Origin: Actinomycetota bacterium
Lineage (GTDB): Bacteria; Actinomycetota; Actinomycetes; Actinomycetales; Actinomycetaceae
Length of the DNA: 21,568 nt
Direction of reading: 5' to 3'
Assembly: GCA_019425105.1 (NCBI GenBank)
Contig: JAHYYD010000008.1
Location: forward strand, 1-21,568
Shown here: positions 1 through 6,162 of the stretch, piece by piece
Position numbering within the stretch: position 1 is the first letter of the stretch
Layout of the letters: each line of letters begins with the position of its first letter
Translations under genes and position numbers: made by a program
The notes under the pieces: generated by a model
Databases searched by the model: none
Told to the model about the DNA's origin: nothing
What the model saw: only the letters and a program-made list of their open reading frames with translations

Positions 1-83
1 GACTGAAGGATGCGAATGACCTGGCTACCGACGGTTCCGGCTCCAAGAACGCCAACTCCGAGGACGGGGCGGGGTGCAGACAT
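1..83 (-). CDS. hom: Homoserine dehydrogenase, N-terminal fragment
   Basis: The gene starts at ATG 83-81 and runs off the left edge, so only 27 codons are visible. The reading is MSAPRPVLGVGVLGAGTVGS followed by QVIRILQ. This is the first beta-alpha unit of a Rossmann fold with the GxGxxG pattern (GAGTVG). The wording matches the N-terminus of NAD(P)-dependent homoserine dehydrogenase, which reduces aspartate semialdehyde to homoserine for threonine and methionine synthesis. An AAAGGAG ribosome-binding site lies a few bases upstream, at about 91-100 on the minus strand. The gene is divergent from the pyruvate formate-lyase cluster, and a 14-bp palindrome lies 26 bases upstream of its start. 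Another Rossmann oxidoreductase is possible because so little is visible. Confidence 0.72.
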   Translation of the reverse strand, partial: MSAPRPVLGVGVLGAGTVGSQVIRILQ

Positions 84-109
84 AGGATTTTTCTCCTTTG
101 TGGGACGGG

Positions 110-123
110 CACTGGTACCAGTG
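110..123. promoter_or_regulatory. Perfect 14-bp palindrome upstream of hom
   Basis: CACTGGTACCAGTG reads identically on both strands. It sits 26 bases upstream of the hom start and overlaps TACACT (minus strand, 125-120), a possible -10 element. A dyad overlapping a -10 and start-site region is the usual placement for a repressor operator. I do not recognise the regulator. The symmetry is seen directly; the operator role is inferred. Confidence 0.4.
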
Positions 124-153
124 TAGGCGGTCAAGCCAGCTCTCTTCTCCTAA

Positions 154-271
154 GGACCTTGGTCCCACAATTTAATCGCCAGAGACTTTGGCCCCATATC
201 CTGAGACGCAGAACATAGACTGTCGGTTGATATGGGTTGTGGAGACCCCCCAAACCGTAGGACAATGGACC
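154..271. promoter_or_regulatory. Three related 12-bp boxes (GGACnwTGGnCC) upstream of pflB
   Basis: Box 1 at 154-165 is GGACCTTGGTCC, an inverted repeat of GGACC around TT. Box 2 at 183-194 is AGACTTTGGCCC and box 3 at 260-271 is GGACAATGGACC; each matches box 1 at 9 of 12 positions. Boxes 1 and 2 are 29 bases apart, close to three helical turns. The core GGAC-N4-GTCC of box 1 is the inner part of the known mycobacterial DosR/DevR hypoxia box (GGGACTWWAGTCCC). PFL is an anaerobic enzyme, so an oxygen-responsive NarL/DosR-type regulator acting here is a reasonable inference. No clean -35/-10 pair for pflB was identified in 84-357. Confidence 0.42.
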
Positions 272-357
272 TAAGCGTTGGAATCCGACGCACTGTGGAG
301 CTCCGCTCCTAACACACCGTCCCCACAACGGGATACGGACATCCGAGAAGAGGAAGA

Positions 358-2463
358 ATGACGACAGCAGACCAGAAGGCCTGGGAAGGTTTCGTAAAGG
401 GTAACTGGTGCGATGAAATCGACGTTCGTGATTTCATCCAGCTGAACTACACCCCGTACGAGGGCGATGCCTCGTTCCTGGCAGGACCGACCGAGAAGAC
501 CCTGCGCGTGTGGAACACTCTCGAAGAGAAGTACCTCTCCGAAGAGCGCAAGGTGCGCATCCTCGACGTCGACACGGACACCCCCGCCGACATCGATGCT
601 TTCAAGCCCGGCTACATCTGTGAGGACGACAACGTGATCGTCGGCCTGCAGACCGACGCCCCCCTGAAGCGCGCGATGATGCCGAACGGCGGCTGGCGCA
701 TGGTCGAGACGGCCATCCACGAGGCCGGTAAGGAATACAACCCCGAGGTGAAGAAGATCTTCACCCAGTACCGCAAGACCCACAACGACGCTGTCTTCGA
801 TATCTACACCCCGCGCATTCGCGCCGCGCGTTCTTCCCACATCATCACCGGCCTGCCGGACGCTTACGGCCGTGGCCGCATTATCGGTGACTACCGCCGC
901 GTGGCCCTCTACGGCGTCGACCACCTCATCGCCGAGAAGCAGAAGGACAAGGATCGCTACGCCGACCAGCCCTTCTCCGAGCACTGGGCACGCTACCGCG
1001 AGGAACACTCCGAGCAGATCAAGGCCCTCAAGAAGCTGAAGAACCTCGCCGCCTCCTACGGCTACGACATCTCCGGCCCCGCCACCAACGCGCACGAGGC
1101 CGTGCAGTGGACCTACTTCGGCTACCTGGCCTCCGTGAAGTCCCAGGACGGTGCCGCCATGTCGATCGGCCGTCTGTCGGGCTTCTTCGACTGCTACTTC
1201 GAGCGCGACCTGAAGAACGGCACGCTGGACGAGTCCGGCGCGCAGGAGATCATCGACGCCCTCGTCATCAAGCTGCGCATCACCCGCTTCCTGCGCACCA
1301 TCGCCTACGACCAGATCTTCTCGGGCGACCCCTACTGGGCCACCTGGTCGGACGCCGGCTTCGGCGACGACGGCCGTACGCTGGTCACCAAGACCTCGTT
1401 CCGTCTGCTCCAGACCCTGGTGAACCTCGGCCCGGCCCCCGAGCCGAACATCACCATCTTCTGGGACGAGAACCTGCCCCGCGGCTACAAGGAGTTCTGC
1501 GCCCGCATCTCGATCGAGACCTCCTCGATCCAGTACGAGTCCGATCCGCAGATCCGCGCCCACTGGGGCGACGACGCCGCCATCGCATGCTGCGTCTCCC
1601 CGATGCGCGTCGGAAAGCAGATGCAGTTCTTCGGCGCGCGTGTGAACGCCGCCAAGGCCCTGCTCTACGCCATCAACGGTGGCCGCGACGAGATGAGCGG
1701 CAAGCAGGTCATGGAAGGCTACGAGCCCGTCCAGGGTGACGGCCCGCTCGACTTCGACGACGTGTGGAAGCGCTACGAGGAGATGCTGGACTGGGTCGTT
1801 GGCACCTACGTCGAGGCCCTCAACATCATCCACTACTGCCACGATCGCTACGCGTACGAGGCCATCGAAATGGCTCTGCACGACGCCGAGATCGTGCGCA
1901 CCATGGGCTGCGGCATCGCCGGTCTGTCCATCGTTGCCGACTCGCTGGCCGCCATCAAGTACGCGAAGGTCTACCCGATCCGCGACGAGACCGGCCTGGT
2001 CGTCGACTACCGCACCGAGGGCGACTTCCCGACCTACGGCAACGACGATGACCGCGCCGACGACATCGCCGCGACCGTCGTCCACACCGTCATGGACAAG
2101 ATCCGCGCGATCCCCATGTACCGCGACGCCATCCCGACCCAGTCGGTTCTGACGATCACCTCGAACGTCGTCTACGGCAAGGCCACCGGTTCCTTCCCGT
2201 CGGGCCACGAGAAGGGCACCCCCTTCGCCCCCGGCGCGAACCCGGAGAACGGCATCGACACGCACGGCATGGTTGCCTCCATGCTGTCGGTCGGCAAGCT
2301 GGACTACAACGACGCACTCGACGGCATCTCGCTGACGAACACGATCACCCCGCAGGGCCTGGGCCGCTCCAAGGAAGAGCAGATCCAGAACCTGGTCGGC
2401 ATCCTCGACGCCGGTTTCGTTCCGGACGATTCCTGCGCCTACGACGGCACCAAGGGCTACTGA
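358..2463 (+). CDS. pflB: Pyruvate formate-lyase catalytic subunit lacking the glycyl-radical domain
   Basis: The 701-residue product carries the large ten-stranded barrel of formate C-acetyltransferase, which converts pyruvate and CoA to acetyl-CoA and formate in the cytoplasm. The catalytic pair is Cys411-Cys412 in IACCVSPM, equivalent to Cys418/419 of the E. coli enzyme. Other family blocks are DIYTPRIRAARSS near 148, NITIFWDENLP near 364 and GTPFAPGANPENG near 620. The protein ends with a stop soon after the NLVGILDAGF block and has no RVSGYAV glycyl motif; E. coli PFL is about 760 residues and carries that motif near its end. The motif is supplied by the next gene, 122 bases downstream in another frame, with its own ribosome-binding site. 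The gap holds a stem-loop and no leftover coding sequence, so this is a gene split and not a sequencing frameshift. ATG 358 follows a purine-rich GAAGAGGAAGA site. The three boxes at 154-271 probably help control it. Confidence 0.95.
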   Translation: MTTADQKAWEGFVKGNWCDEIDVRDFIQLNYTPYEGDASFLAGPTEKTLRVWNTLEEKYLSEERKVRILDVDTDTPADIDAFKPGYICEDDNVIVGLQTDAPLKRAMMPNGGWRMVETAIHEAGKEYNPEVKKIFTQYRKTHNDAVFDIYTPRIRAARSSHIITGLPDAYGRGRIIGDYRRVALYGVDHLIAEKQKDKDRYADQPFSEHWARYREEHSEQIKALKKLKNLAASYGYDISGPATNAHEAVQWTYFGYLASVKSQDGAAMSIGRLSGFFDCYFERDLKNGTLDESGAQEIIDALVIKLRITRFLRTIAYDQIFSGDPYWATWSDAGFGDDGRTLVTKTSFRLLQTLVNLGPAPEPNITIFWDENLPRGYKEFCARISIETSSIQYESDPQIRAHWGDDAAIACCVSPMRVGKQMQFFGARVNAAKALLYAINGGRDEMSGKQVMEGYEPVQGDGPLDFDDVWKRYEEMLDWVVGTYVEALNIIHYCHDRYAYEAIEMALHDAEIVRTMGCGIAGLSIVADSLAAIKYAKVYPIRDETGLVVDYRTEGDFPTYGNDDDRADDIAATVVHTVMDKIRAIPMYRDAIPTQSVLTITSNVVYGKATGSFPSGHEKGTPFAPGANPENGIDTHGMVASMLSVGKLDYNDALDGISLTNTITPQGLGRSKEEQIQNLVGILDAGFVPDDSCAYDGTKGY

Positions 2464-2472
2464 TCCACCATC

Positions 2473-2509
2473 GGCGGGGATCGATGCGTCACCCGTATTG
2501 ATCCCCGCC
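2473..2509 (+). other. Long intercistronic stem-loop between pflB and the glycyl-radical gene
   Basis: The arm GGCGGGGATCGATGCG (2473-2488) pairs with CGTATTGATCCCCGCC (2494-2509) across a five-base loop, TCACC. All 16 positions pair: 14 Watson-Crick and two G-U. It begins 10 bases after the pflB stop. No U-run follows, so full termination is doubtful. Partial termination, a 3' stability element or an mRNA processing site would each give different amounts of the two subunits. The stem is seen in the sequence; the role is inferred. Confidence 0.65.
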
Positions 2510-2585
2510 CACCACACACGTGGGTGTGCCGCACCGCGACCCACCCAATCCGGTAACTCCGGAGTCCCACAAAAGGAGAAATGTT

Positions 2586-2837
2586 ATGGCAACCAAGACC
2601 TACGAAGAGCGCCTCGCCGACATGAAGGCCGCCCGCGAAGAGCGCGGCGACAAGGATGGCCTCTACCACGCGAACATCAACGTTCTCGAGGAGTCCACGC
2701 TGAAGGACGCCATGGAGCACCCCGAGAAGTACCCGAACCTGACCGTTCGCGTTTCCGGCTACGCCGTCAACTTCGTCAAGCTCACCCGTGAGCAGCAGCT
2801 GGACGTTCTGTCCCGCACCTTCCACCACTCGGCCTGA
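2586..2837 (+). CDS. grcA: Stand-alone glycyl-radical subunit of pyruvate formate-lyase (GrcA-like)
   Basis: The 83-residue protein is the missing C-terminal domain of the adjacent PFL. Residues 47-83 contain [20 protein letters not shown] and then the [14 protein letters not shown] block, the signature of glycyl-radical domains; the radical would sit on Gly58 in RVSGYAV. Residues 1-25 form a charged, probably helical lead ([19 protein letters not shown]). It does not look like the longer N-terminal part of E. coli YfiD/GrcA and may dock on the large subunit. The start at ATG 2586 is set by AAAAGGAGAA seven bases upstream; an in-frame reading from 2520 would add unrelated residues and has no such site. 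E. coli GrcA and phage T4 Y06I are known to restore oxygen-cleaved PFL. Here the pflB partner has no glycyl domain of its own, so this subunit should be essential for activity. The gene symbol is by analogy. Confidence 0.9.
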   Translation: MATKTYEERLADMKAAREERGDKDGLYHANINVLEESTLKDAMEHPEKYPNLTVRVSGYAVNFVKLTREQQLDVLSRTFHHSA

Positions 2838-2848
2838 TCGCTGATTGG

Positions 2849-2881
2849 AGTGGGGCGTCGGGCAACGCTCGGCGCCCCACT
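2849..2881 (+). terminator. Strong stem-loop after the glycyl-radical gene
   Basis: AGTGGGGCGTCGGGC (2849-2863) pairs with GCTCGGCGCCCCACT (2867-2881) across the three-base loop AAC, giving 15 pairs of which two are G-U. It starts 11 bases after the stop codon. There is no U-tract; such hairpins are common candidate terminators in high-GC actinobacteria. It stands between the structural genes and pflA, so activase expression would depend on read-through or on a separate promoter in 2882-2974, where I see no convincing one. Confidence 0.6.
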
Positions 2882-2974
2882 ACTATGCCTGCCGGTGTCG
2901 GCTCTTTCCGCTGACGGTCCCCGGCCTCGTTCCCATTAGGGCCCCGTTCCCACTCACCCCGCGAAGAAGGAAAC

Positions 2975-3853
2975 ATGTCGCAGCCCCTCGCCCTCCCCAC
3001 GTTCCGCGAGCAGGACTTCCAAGCTCCCCAATCACGTACCGTCGGCGCTGGTGTCGAAGGCCTGGAGGAGATTACTGACCTGGAGCGCTCCGAGCGCCTG
3101 CGACGCATGCGTGAGGGCACGCTGGGTTCCATTCACTCCTGGGAGCTCGTGACCGCTGTTGACGGTCCGGGCACGCGTATGACGGTGTTCCTCAACGGCT
3201 GCCCGCTGCGCTGCCTCTACTGCCACAACCCCGACACGTTCCTCATGAAGGACGGCGCTCCCGTGTCCGACACGGAACTCCTGTCCCGCATCGCGCGCTA
3301 CCGCCGTATTTTCCGCACGACGAAGGGCGGTATCACTCTGTCTGGCGGCGAGGTCCTCATGCAGCCCCAGTTCGCCAAGCGCATCCTGATGGGCGCCAAG
3401 GAAATGGGCGTGCACACCTGCATCGATACCTCCGGTTTCCTGGGTGCGAACTGCGACGACGAGATGCTCGACGCGATCGACCTGGTTCTCCTGGATGTCA
3501 AGAGCGGCAACGAGGAGACCTACAAGAAAACAACGGGACGCGCGCTGGCGCCCACCATCGAGTTCGGTGATCGCATTGCCGCGCGCGGTGGCGCGACTCG
3601 CATCTGGATTCGATTCGTCCTCGTTCCTGGCCTGACCGATGATCCGGAGAACGTACGCCAGGTCGGCGAGATTGTCTCGCGTTGGAAGGACGTCATCGAC
3701 CGCATCGAGGTGCTGCCCTTCCATCAGCTGGGTAAGGACAAGTGGCATTCACTGGGCCTGGAGTACCAGCTGGAGGACACGAAGGCTCCCACGCCCGAGG
3801 CCACGGAGGAAGTGCGCAACTACTTCCGGTCACTCGGTTTCGAGGTCCACTGA
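2975..3853 (+). CDS. pflA: Pyruvate formate-lyase activating enzyme (radical SAM)
   Basis: This 292-residue protein abstracts a hydrogen from the PFL glycine using S-adenosylmethionine and a 4Fe-4S cluster. The cluster ligands are Cys76, Cys80 and Cys83 in GCPLRCLYCHNPDT, the CxxxCxxC pattern. Other family blocks are TVDGPG-like AVDGPGTR (61-68), GGITLSGGE and IDTSGF. The C-terminal LPFHQLGKDKW block is typical of PFL activases. E. coli PflA is about 246 residues, and here roughly 47 residues precede the first conserved block. That extension is charged (EEITDLERSERLRRMREG) and has no domain I recognise. ATG 2975 follows GAAGAAGGAAAC. The gene is in line with pflB and the glycyl subunit; its substrate here is probably the small separate subunit, presumably in complex with PflB. 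Confidence 0.95.
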   Translation: MSQPLALPTFREQDFQAPQSRTVGAGVEGLEEITDLERSERLRRMREGTLGSIHSWELVTAVDGPGTRMTVFLNGCPLRCLYCHNPDTFLMKDGAPVSDTELLSRIARYRRIFRTTKGGITLSGGEVLMQPQFAKRILMGAKEMGVHTCIDTSGFLGANCDDEMLDAIDLVLLDVKSGNEETYKKTTGRALAPTIEFGDRIAARGGATRIWIRFVLVPGLTDDPENVRQVGEIVSRWKDVIDRIEVLPFHQLGKDKWHSLGLEYQLEDTKAPTPEATEEVRNYFRSLGFEVH

Positions 3854-3900
3854 CCCCCACCGACCCAAACGTGGCGGCCCTGGGAGGATGTGAGTGAGGC

Positions 3901-4533
3901 TCACTCCCCCGGGGTCCACGTATATCCGCTGCGTCCCCACCCGCGCTCGCGAATGACCTGCCCGGCTTCGTCCGCGTAGGGCTGTGCGAGGCGGTCGACG
4001 TAGAGGGTTCCGCGCAGGTGGTCGTATTCGTGCTGGAAGATGCGCGCCAGCCAGCCGCGGGCGGCGACCTCGATGGGGGTGCCCGACACGTCGTATCCGC
4101 GTAGGACGGCGCCGAGTGCGCGACGCAGCGGGTAGCCGTATCCGGGCACGGAGAGGCACCCCTCCGACTCGCAGGTGGCATCGGGGCGGGTGGGCAGGAT
4201 TGCTCCCGTGCCCTCGTCATCCCAGACGAGGTCGAGAGTCGGGTTGACGACGACGCCGCTGAGCGCTGTGTTAAAGCCTCGGCGCGGCCCCTCGTCGAGC
4301 TGGAGGACGTCGCGGTAGCGGCTGTCGAACGCGCCGCCCCCGGCGTACCGCCACACGAAGATCTGAGATCCAACACCGACCTGCGGTGCCGCGAGGCCGA
4401 CCCCGGGCGCGGCGTGCATCGTCTCGATCATGTCGGCGACGAGGTCGCTCAGTTCAGAATCAAAGGAGTCGACGGGATCGGCGACCCGATGCAGGACCGG
4501 ATCGCCCGTGATGCAGATCGGCAGGATGCTCAT
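3901..4533 (-). CDS. def: Peptide deformylase
   Basis: This 210-residue metalloenzyme removes the formyl group from the N-terminal methionine of new proteins. All three family motifs are present: GVGLAAPQ (44-51), EGCLS (124-128, metal ligand Cys126) and QHEYDH (167-172, ligands His168 and His172, catalytic Glu169). Compared with compact deformylases there is an insertion of roughly 25 residues between motifs 1 and 2 (about 63-90, YAGGGAFDSRYRDVLQLDEG). The start at ATG 4533 overlaps the stop of the upstream acetyltransferase as ATGA and has GGGAGAAGAAGA before it, so the two are translationally coupled. The gene converges on pflA with 47 bases between the stops. Confidence 0.95.
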   Translation of the reverse strand: MSILPICITGDPVLHRVADPVDSFDSELSDLVADMIETMHAAPGVGLAAPQVGVGSQIFVWRYAGGGAFDSRYRDVLQLDEGPRRGFNTALSGVVVNPTLDLVWDDEGTGAILPTRPDATCESEGCLSVPGYGYPLRRALGAVLRGYDVSGTPIEVAARGWLARIFQHEYDHLRGTLYVDRLAQPYADEAGQVIRERGWGRSGYTWTPGE

Positions 4534-5207
4534 TCTTCTTCTCCCGTGTGTCCGTGCGGAATAACACCGACGCCCGCCGCCTCAAGAGGACGTGGGGTCG
4601 TCGGATCAAGGGGTTTGATGACGCGGGCGGGGTTGCCCACCGCGATTGAGTTCTCGGGTATCGAGCGGGTGACGACGCCGCCCGCGCCGATGATCGAGTT
4701 CTCGCCGACGGTGACCCCCGGGCACACGACAACGGAGCCGCCGAGCCACACGTTGTCCTCCAGGGTAATCGGCGCGGAGGATTCCCATTTCGCCCGACGA
4801 GGCCCGGGCTCGCTCGGATGAATCGCCGTGTAGAGCGAGCAATTCGGGCCGATGAGGACGTCCTTGCCGATGCGCACCGGCGCGACGTCAAGGACGGTCA
4901 GGCCGTAGTTGACCCATGACCCGTCGCCAATGGATATGTTGACGCCGTAGTCGACGCGCAGGGGTGGTCTGATATCGACGCTCTCCCCCACCTCGCCGAG
5001 GACCTGGCTGAGCAGGTAGCGGGCGATGTCCGGGTCGGTGGGATGCGCCTGCTCGTAGAGGGCCAGGAGGCGAACCGCGCGCCTCGTGAGTGCCGAGAGT
5101 TCGTCGTCCGCGACGTAGTAGTCGCCGTCGCGCATGCGCTGCACCGGGGCGCGCTGGTCGTCGCGGAATCGGGGGTCGTCGAAGTTCGTTCCCGGGGAAA
5201 TGGTCAT
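4530..5207 (-). CDS. maa: Maltose/galactoside-type O-acetyltransferase
   Basis: The 225-residue product belongs to the LacA/Maa/NodL group of hexapeptide-repeat acetyltransferases, which move acetyl from acetyl-CoA to a sugar hydroxyl. Residues 25-55 (MRDGDYYVADDELSALTRRA and on) form the small N-terminal Mac domain. From about 88 a left-handed beta-helix follows, with repeats such as ISIGDGSWVNYG, VRIGKDVLIGPN and ITLEDNVWLGGS. The catalytic histidine is His130 in YTAIHP. ATG 5207 was chosen because it forms an ATGA junction with the upstream stop and begins the family-like sequence; longer in-frame readings lie inside the neighbouring gene. The Shine-Dalgarno is weak, consistent with coupling. 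The acceptor sugar cannot be told from sequence. Confidence 0.85.
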   Translation of the reverse strand: MTISPGTNFDDPRFRDDQRAPVQRMRDGDYYVADDELSALTRRAVRLLALYEQAHPTDPDIARYLLSQVLGEVGESVDIRPPLRVDYGVNISIGDGSWVNYGLTVLDVAPVRIGKDVLIGPNCSLYTAIHPSEPGPRRAKWESSAPITLEDNVWLGGSVVVCPGVTVGENSIIGAGGVVTRSIPENSIAVGNPARVIKPLDPTTPRPLEAAGVGVIPHGHTGEEE

Positions 5208-5986
5208 GCGACCAGGGTAGTCGAGGCCCTCTCGAGGCGGGGGGCGCGGCGCGCGTCCAGGTGGCCGAGGAGTGCGTGCAGCTGGGAGATGTCGGCAGCG
5301 GGGTCCTCGGGGTGCCACTGCACGCCGAGGACGGGTGCGTCGATCGTCTCAATGGCTTCGATGGTGCCGTCCGGGGCATAGGCGCTCACCTGCAGGCCCT
5401 GCGCGAGGCGATCCACGCGCTGGTGGTGCGCCGACGAGATAACCAGCTCGGAGTCGGTGAGGACGGGTGCCAGGGCGCGCTCAAGGTTTGTTCCCCCGCC
5501 GACGCGCACGCTGTGACGGATGAAGCGGTGGTCGGACAGGATCCGGTTGTTCGTGTGCGTGCCGTCCGCGCCCTCGATGTGCTGCTCAAGCGTGCCCCCC
5601 AGCGCCGTGTTGATGATCTGCATGCCGCGGCAAATCCCCAGGAGCGGCGTGCCCGTGCGCACGGCGTAGTCGACGAGGGCGATCTGCCCGCGGTCAGCGC
5701 GGTACCAGTGGCGTCCCTCGGCCTCGTAGCCCTGGGTGGCGCCGTACAGGCTGGGGTGGACGTCTTCGCCGCCCATGATGATGATGGCGTCCGCGTGCTG
5801 GGCGCGCAGAGCAGCGCCCTCGGCACCGTCTTCCTGCGCGTACTCGCGGATGACGTTCCAGGTAGGCAGCGCGGCCTGAAGAAGACGATCCCACAGGCGC
5901 ATGCAGATGTTGTTGTATGCCTCGTCCCCCGGGCGTGCCGGCAGGACGTTGGAAATCAACAACGTCGGCTTCGTGTGGTTCGTCAT
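5204..5986 (-). CDS. Class-I glutamine amidotransferase-like gamma-glutamyl hydrolase (PuuD family)
   Basis: The 260-residue protein is of the peptidase C26 / gamma-glutamyl-GABA hydrolase type. The nucleophile is Cys119 in GICRGMQ, and the His225/Glu227 pair lies in QWHPE. The oxyanion-side block MGGEDVHPSLYG (71-82) is typical of this family. PuuD hydrolyses gamma-glutamyl-GABA in putrescine breakdown, but no other putrescine genes are here, so the substrate is open and I give no symbol. ATG 5986 begins MTNHTKPTLLISN; the upstream site is weak (CAAAGATAG). It is the first gene of a trio with ATGA overlaps at both junctions. The 176 bases before it carry a hairpin at 6103-6152 belonging to the preceding gene. 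Confidence 0.82.
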   Translation of the reverse strand: MTNHTKPTLLISNVLPARPGDEAYNNICMRLWDRLLQAALPTWNVIREYAQEDGAEGAALRAQHADAIIIMGGEDVHPSLYGATQGYEAEGRHWYRADRGQIALVDYAVRTGTPLLGICRGMQIINTALGGTLEQHIEGADGTHTNNRILSDHRFIRHSVRVGGGTNLERALAPVLTDSELVISSAHHQRVDRLAQGLQVSAYAPDGTIEAIETIDAPVLGVQWHPEDPAADISQLHALLGHLDARRAPRLERASTTLVA

Positions 5987-6102
5987 GGTTACTATCTTTG
6001 CAGTCTCGCAGCCACCGTGCCGGGTGCGTTCACGGGGTGGCCAATTGTGACAGCGGGCGTCCACTCTCCGAACGGCTTGAGAATAGCGCTCCCACGCGAA
6101 CG

Positions 6103-6152
6103 ACGAGGCCGGGGCCGGTCCGCACGCGTGCGCCCCAGTGCCCCGGCCTCGT
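6103..6152 (-). terminator. GC-rich hairpin after the deaminase gene
   Basis: ACGAGGCCGGGGC (6103-6115) and GCCCCGGCCTCGT (6140-6152) are perfect 13-base complements. The 24-base loop contains a second dyad, CGCACGCGTGCG (6121-6132). The hairpin starts 10 bases past the deaminase stop on the minus strand. Only weak U content follows (GUCGUUCG). It is probably the terminator separating the deaminase from the downstream hydrolase operon. Confidence 0.6.
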
Positions 6153-6162
6153 TCATCTGCGC

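Noticed and set aside
271..2544. Long minus-strand open frame (757 codons) opposite pflB
   Set aside because: It is the antisense shadow of pflB in high-GC DNA; the product is low-complexity Val/Gly/Asp/Ala-rich with no family motif, while the plus strand encodes a clear PFL.
2556..2565. ACTCCGGAGT 10-bp palindrome just before the glycyl-subunit ribosome site
   Set aside because: Short GC-rich palindromes are frequent by chance in such DNA; no second copy was noticed.
2461..2585. Frameshift or in-frame stop explaining the split PFL
   Set aside because: The spacer has a 16-pair stem-loop and a good ribosome-binding site, and no residual coding sequence is needed to join the two parts; each protein begins and ends cleanly.
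3892..3906. Small hairpin GAGTGA-GGC-TCACTC between convergent pflA and def
   Set aside because: Only six pairs, overlapping the def stop codon and without a U-run; too weak to call a terminator.
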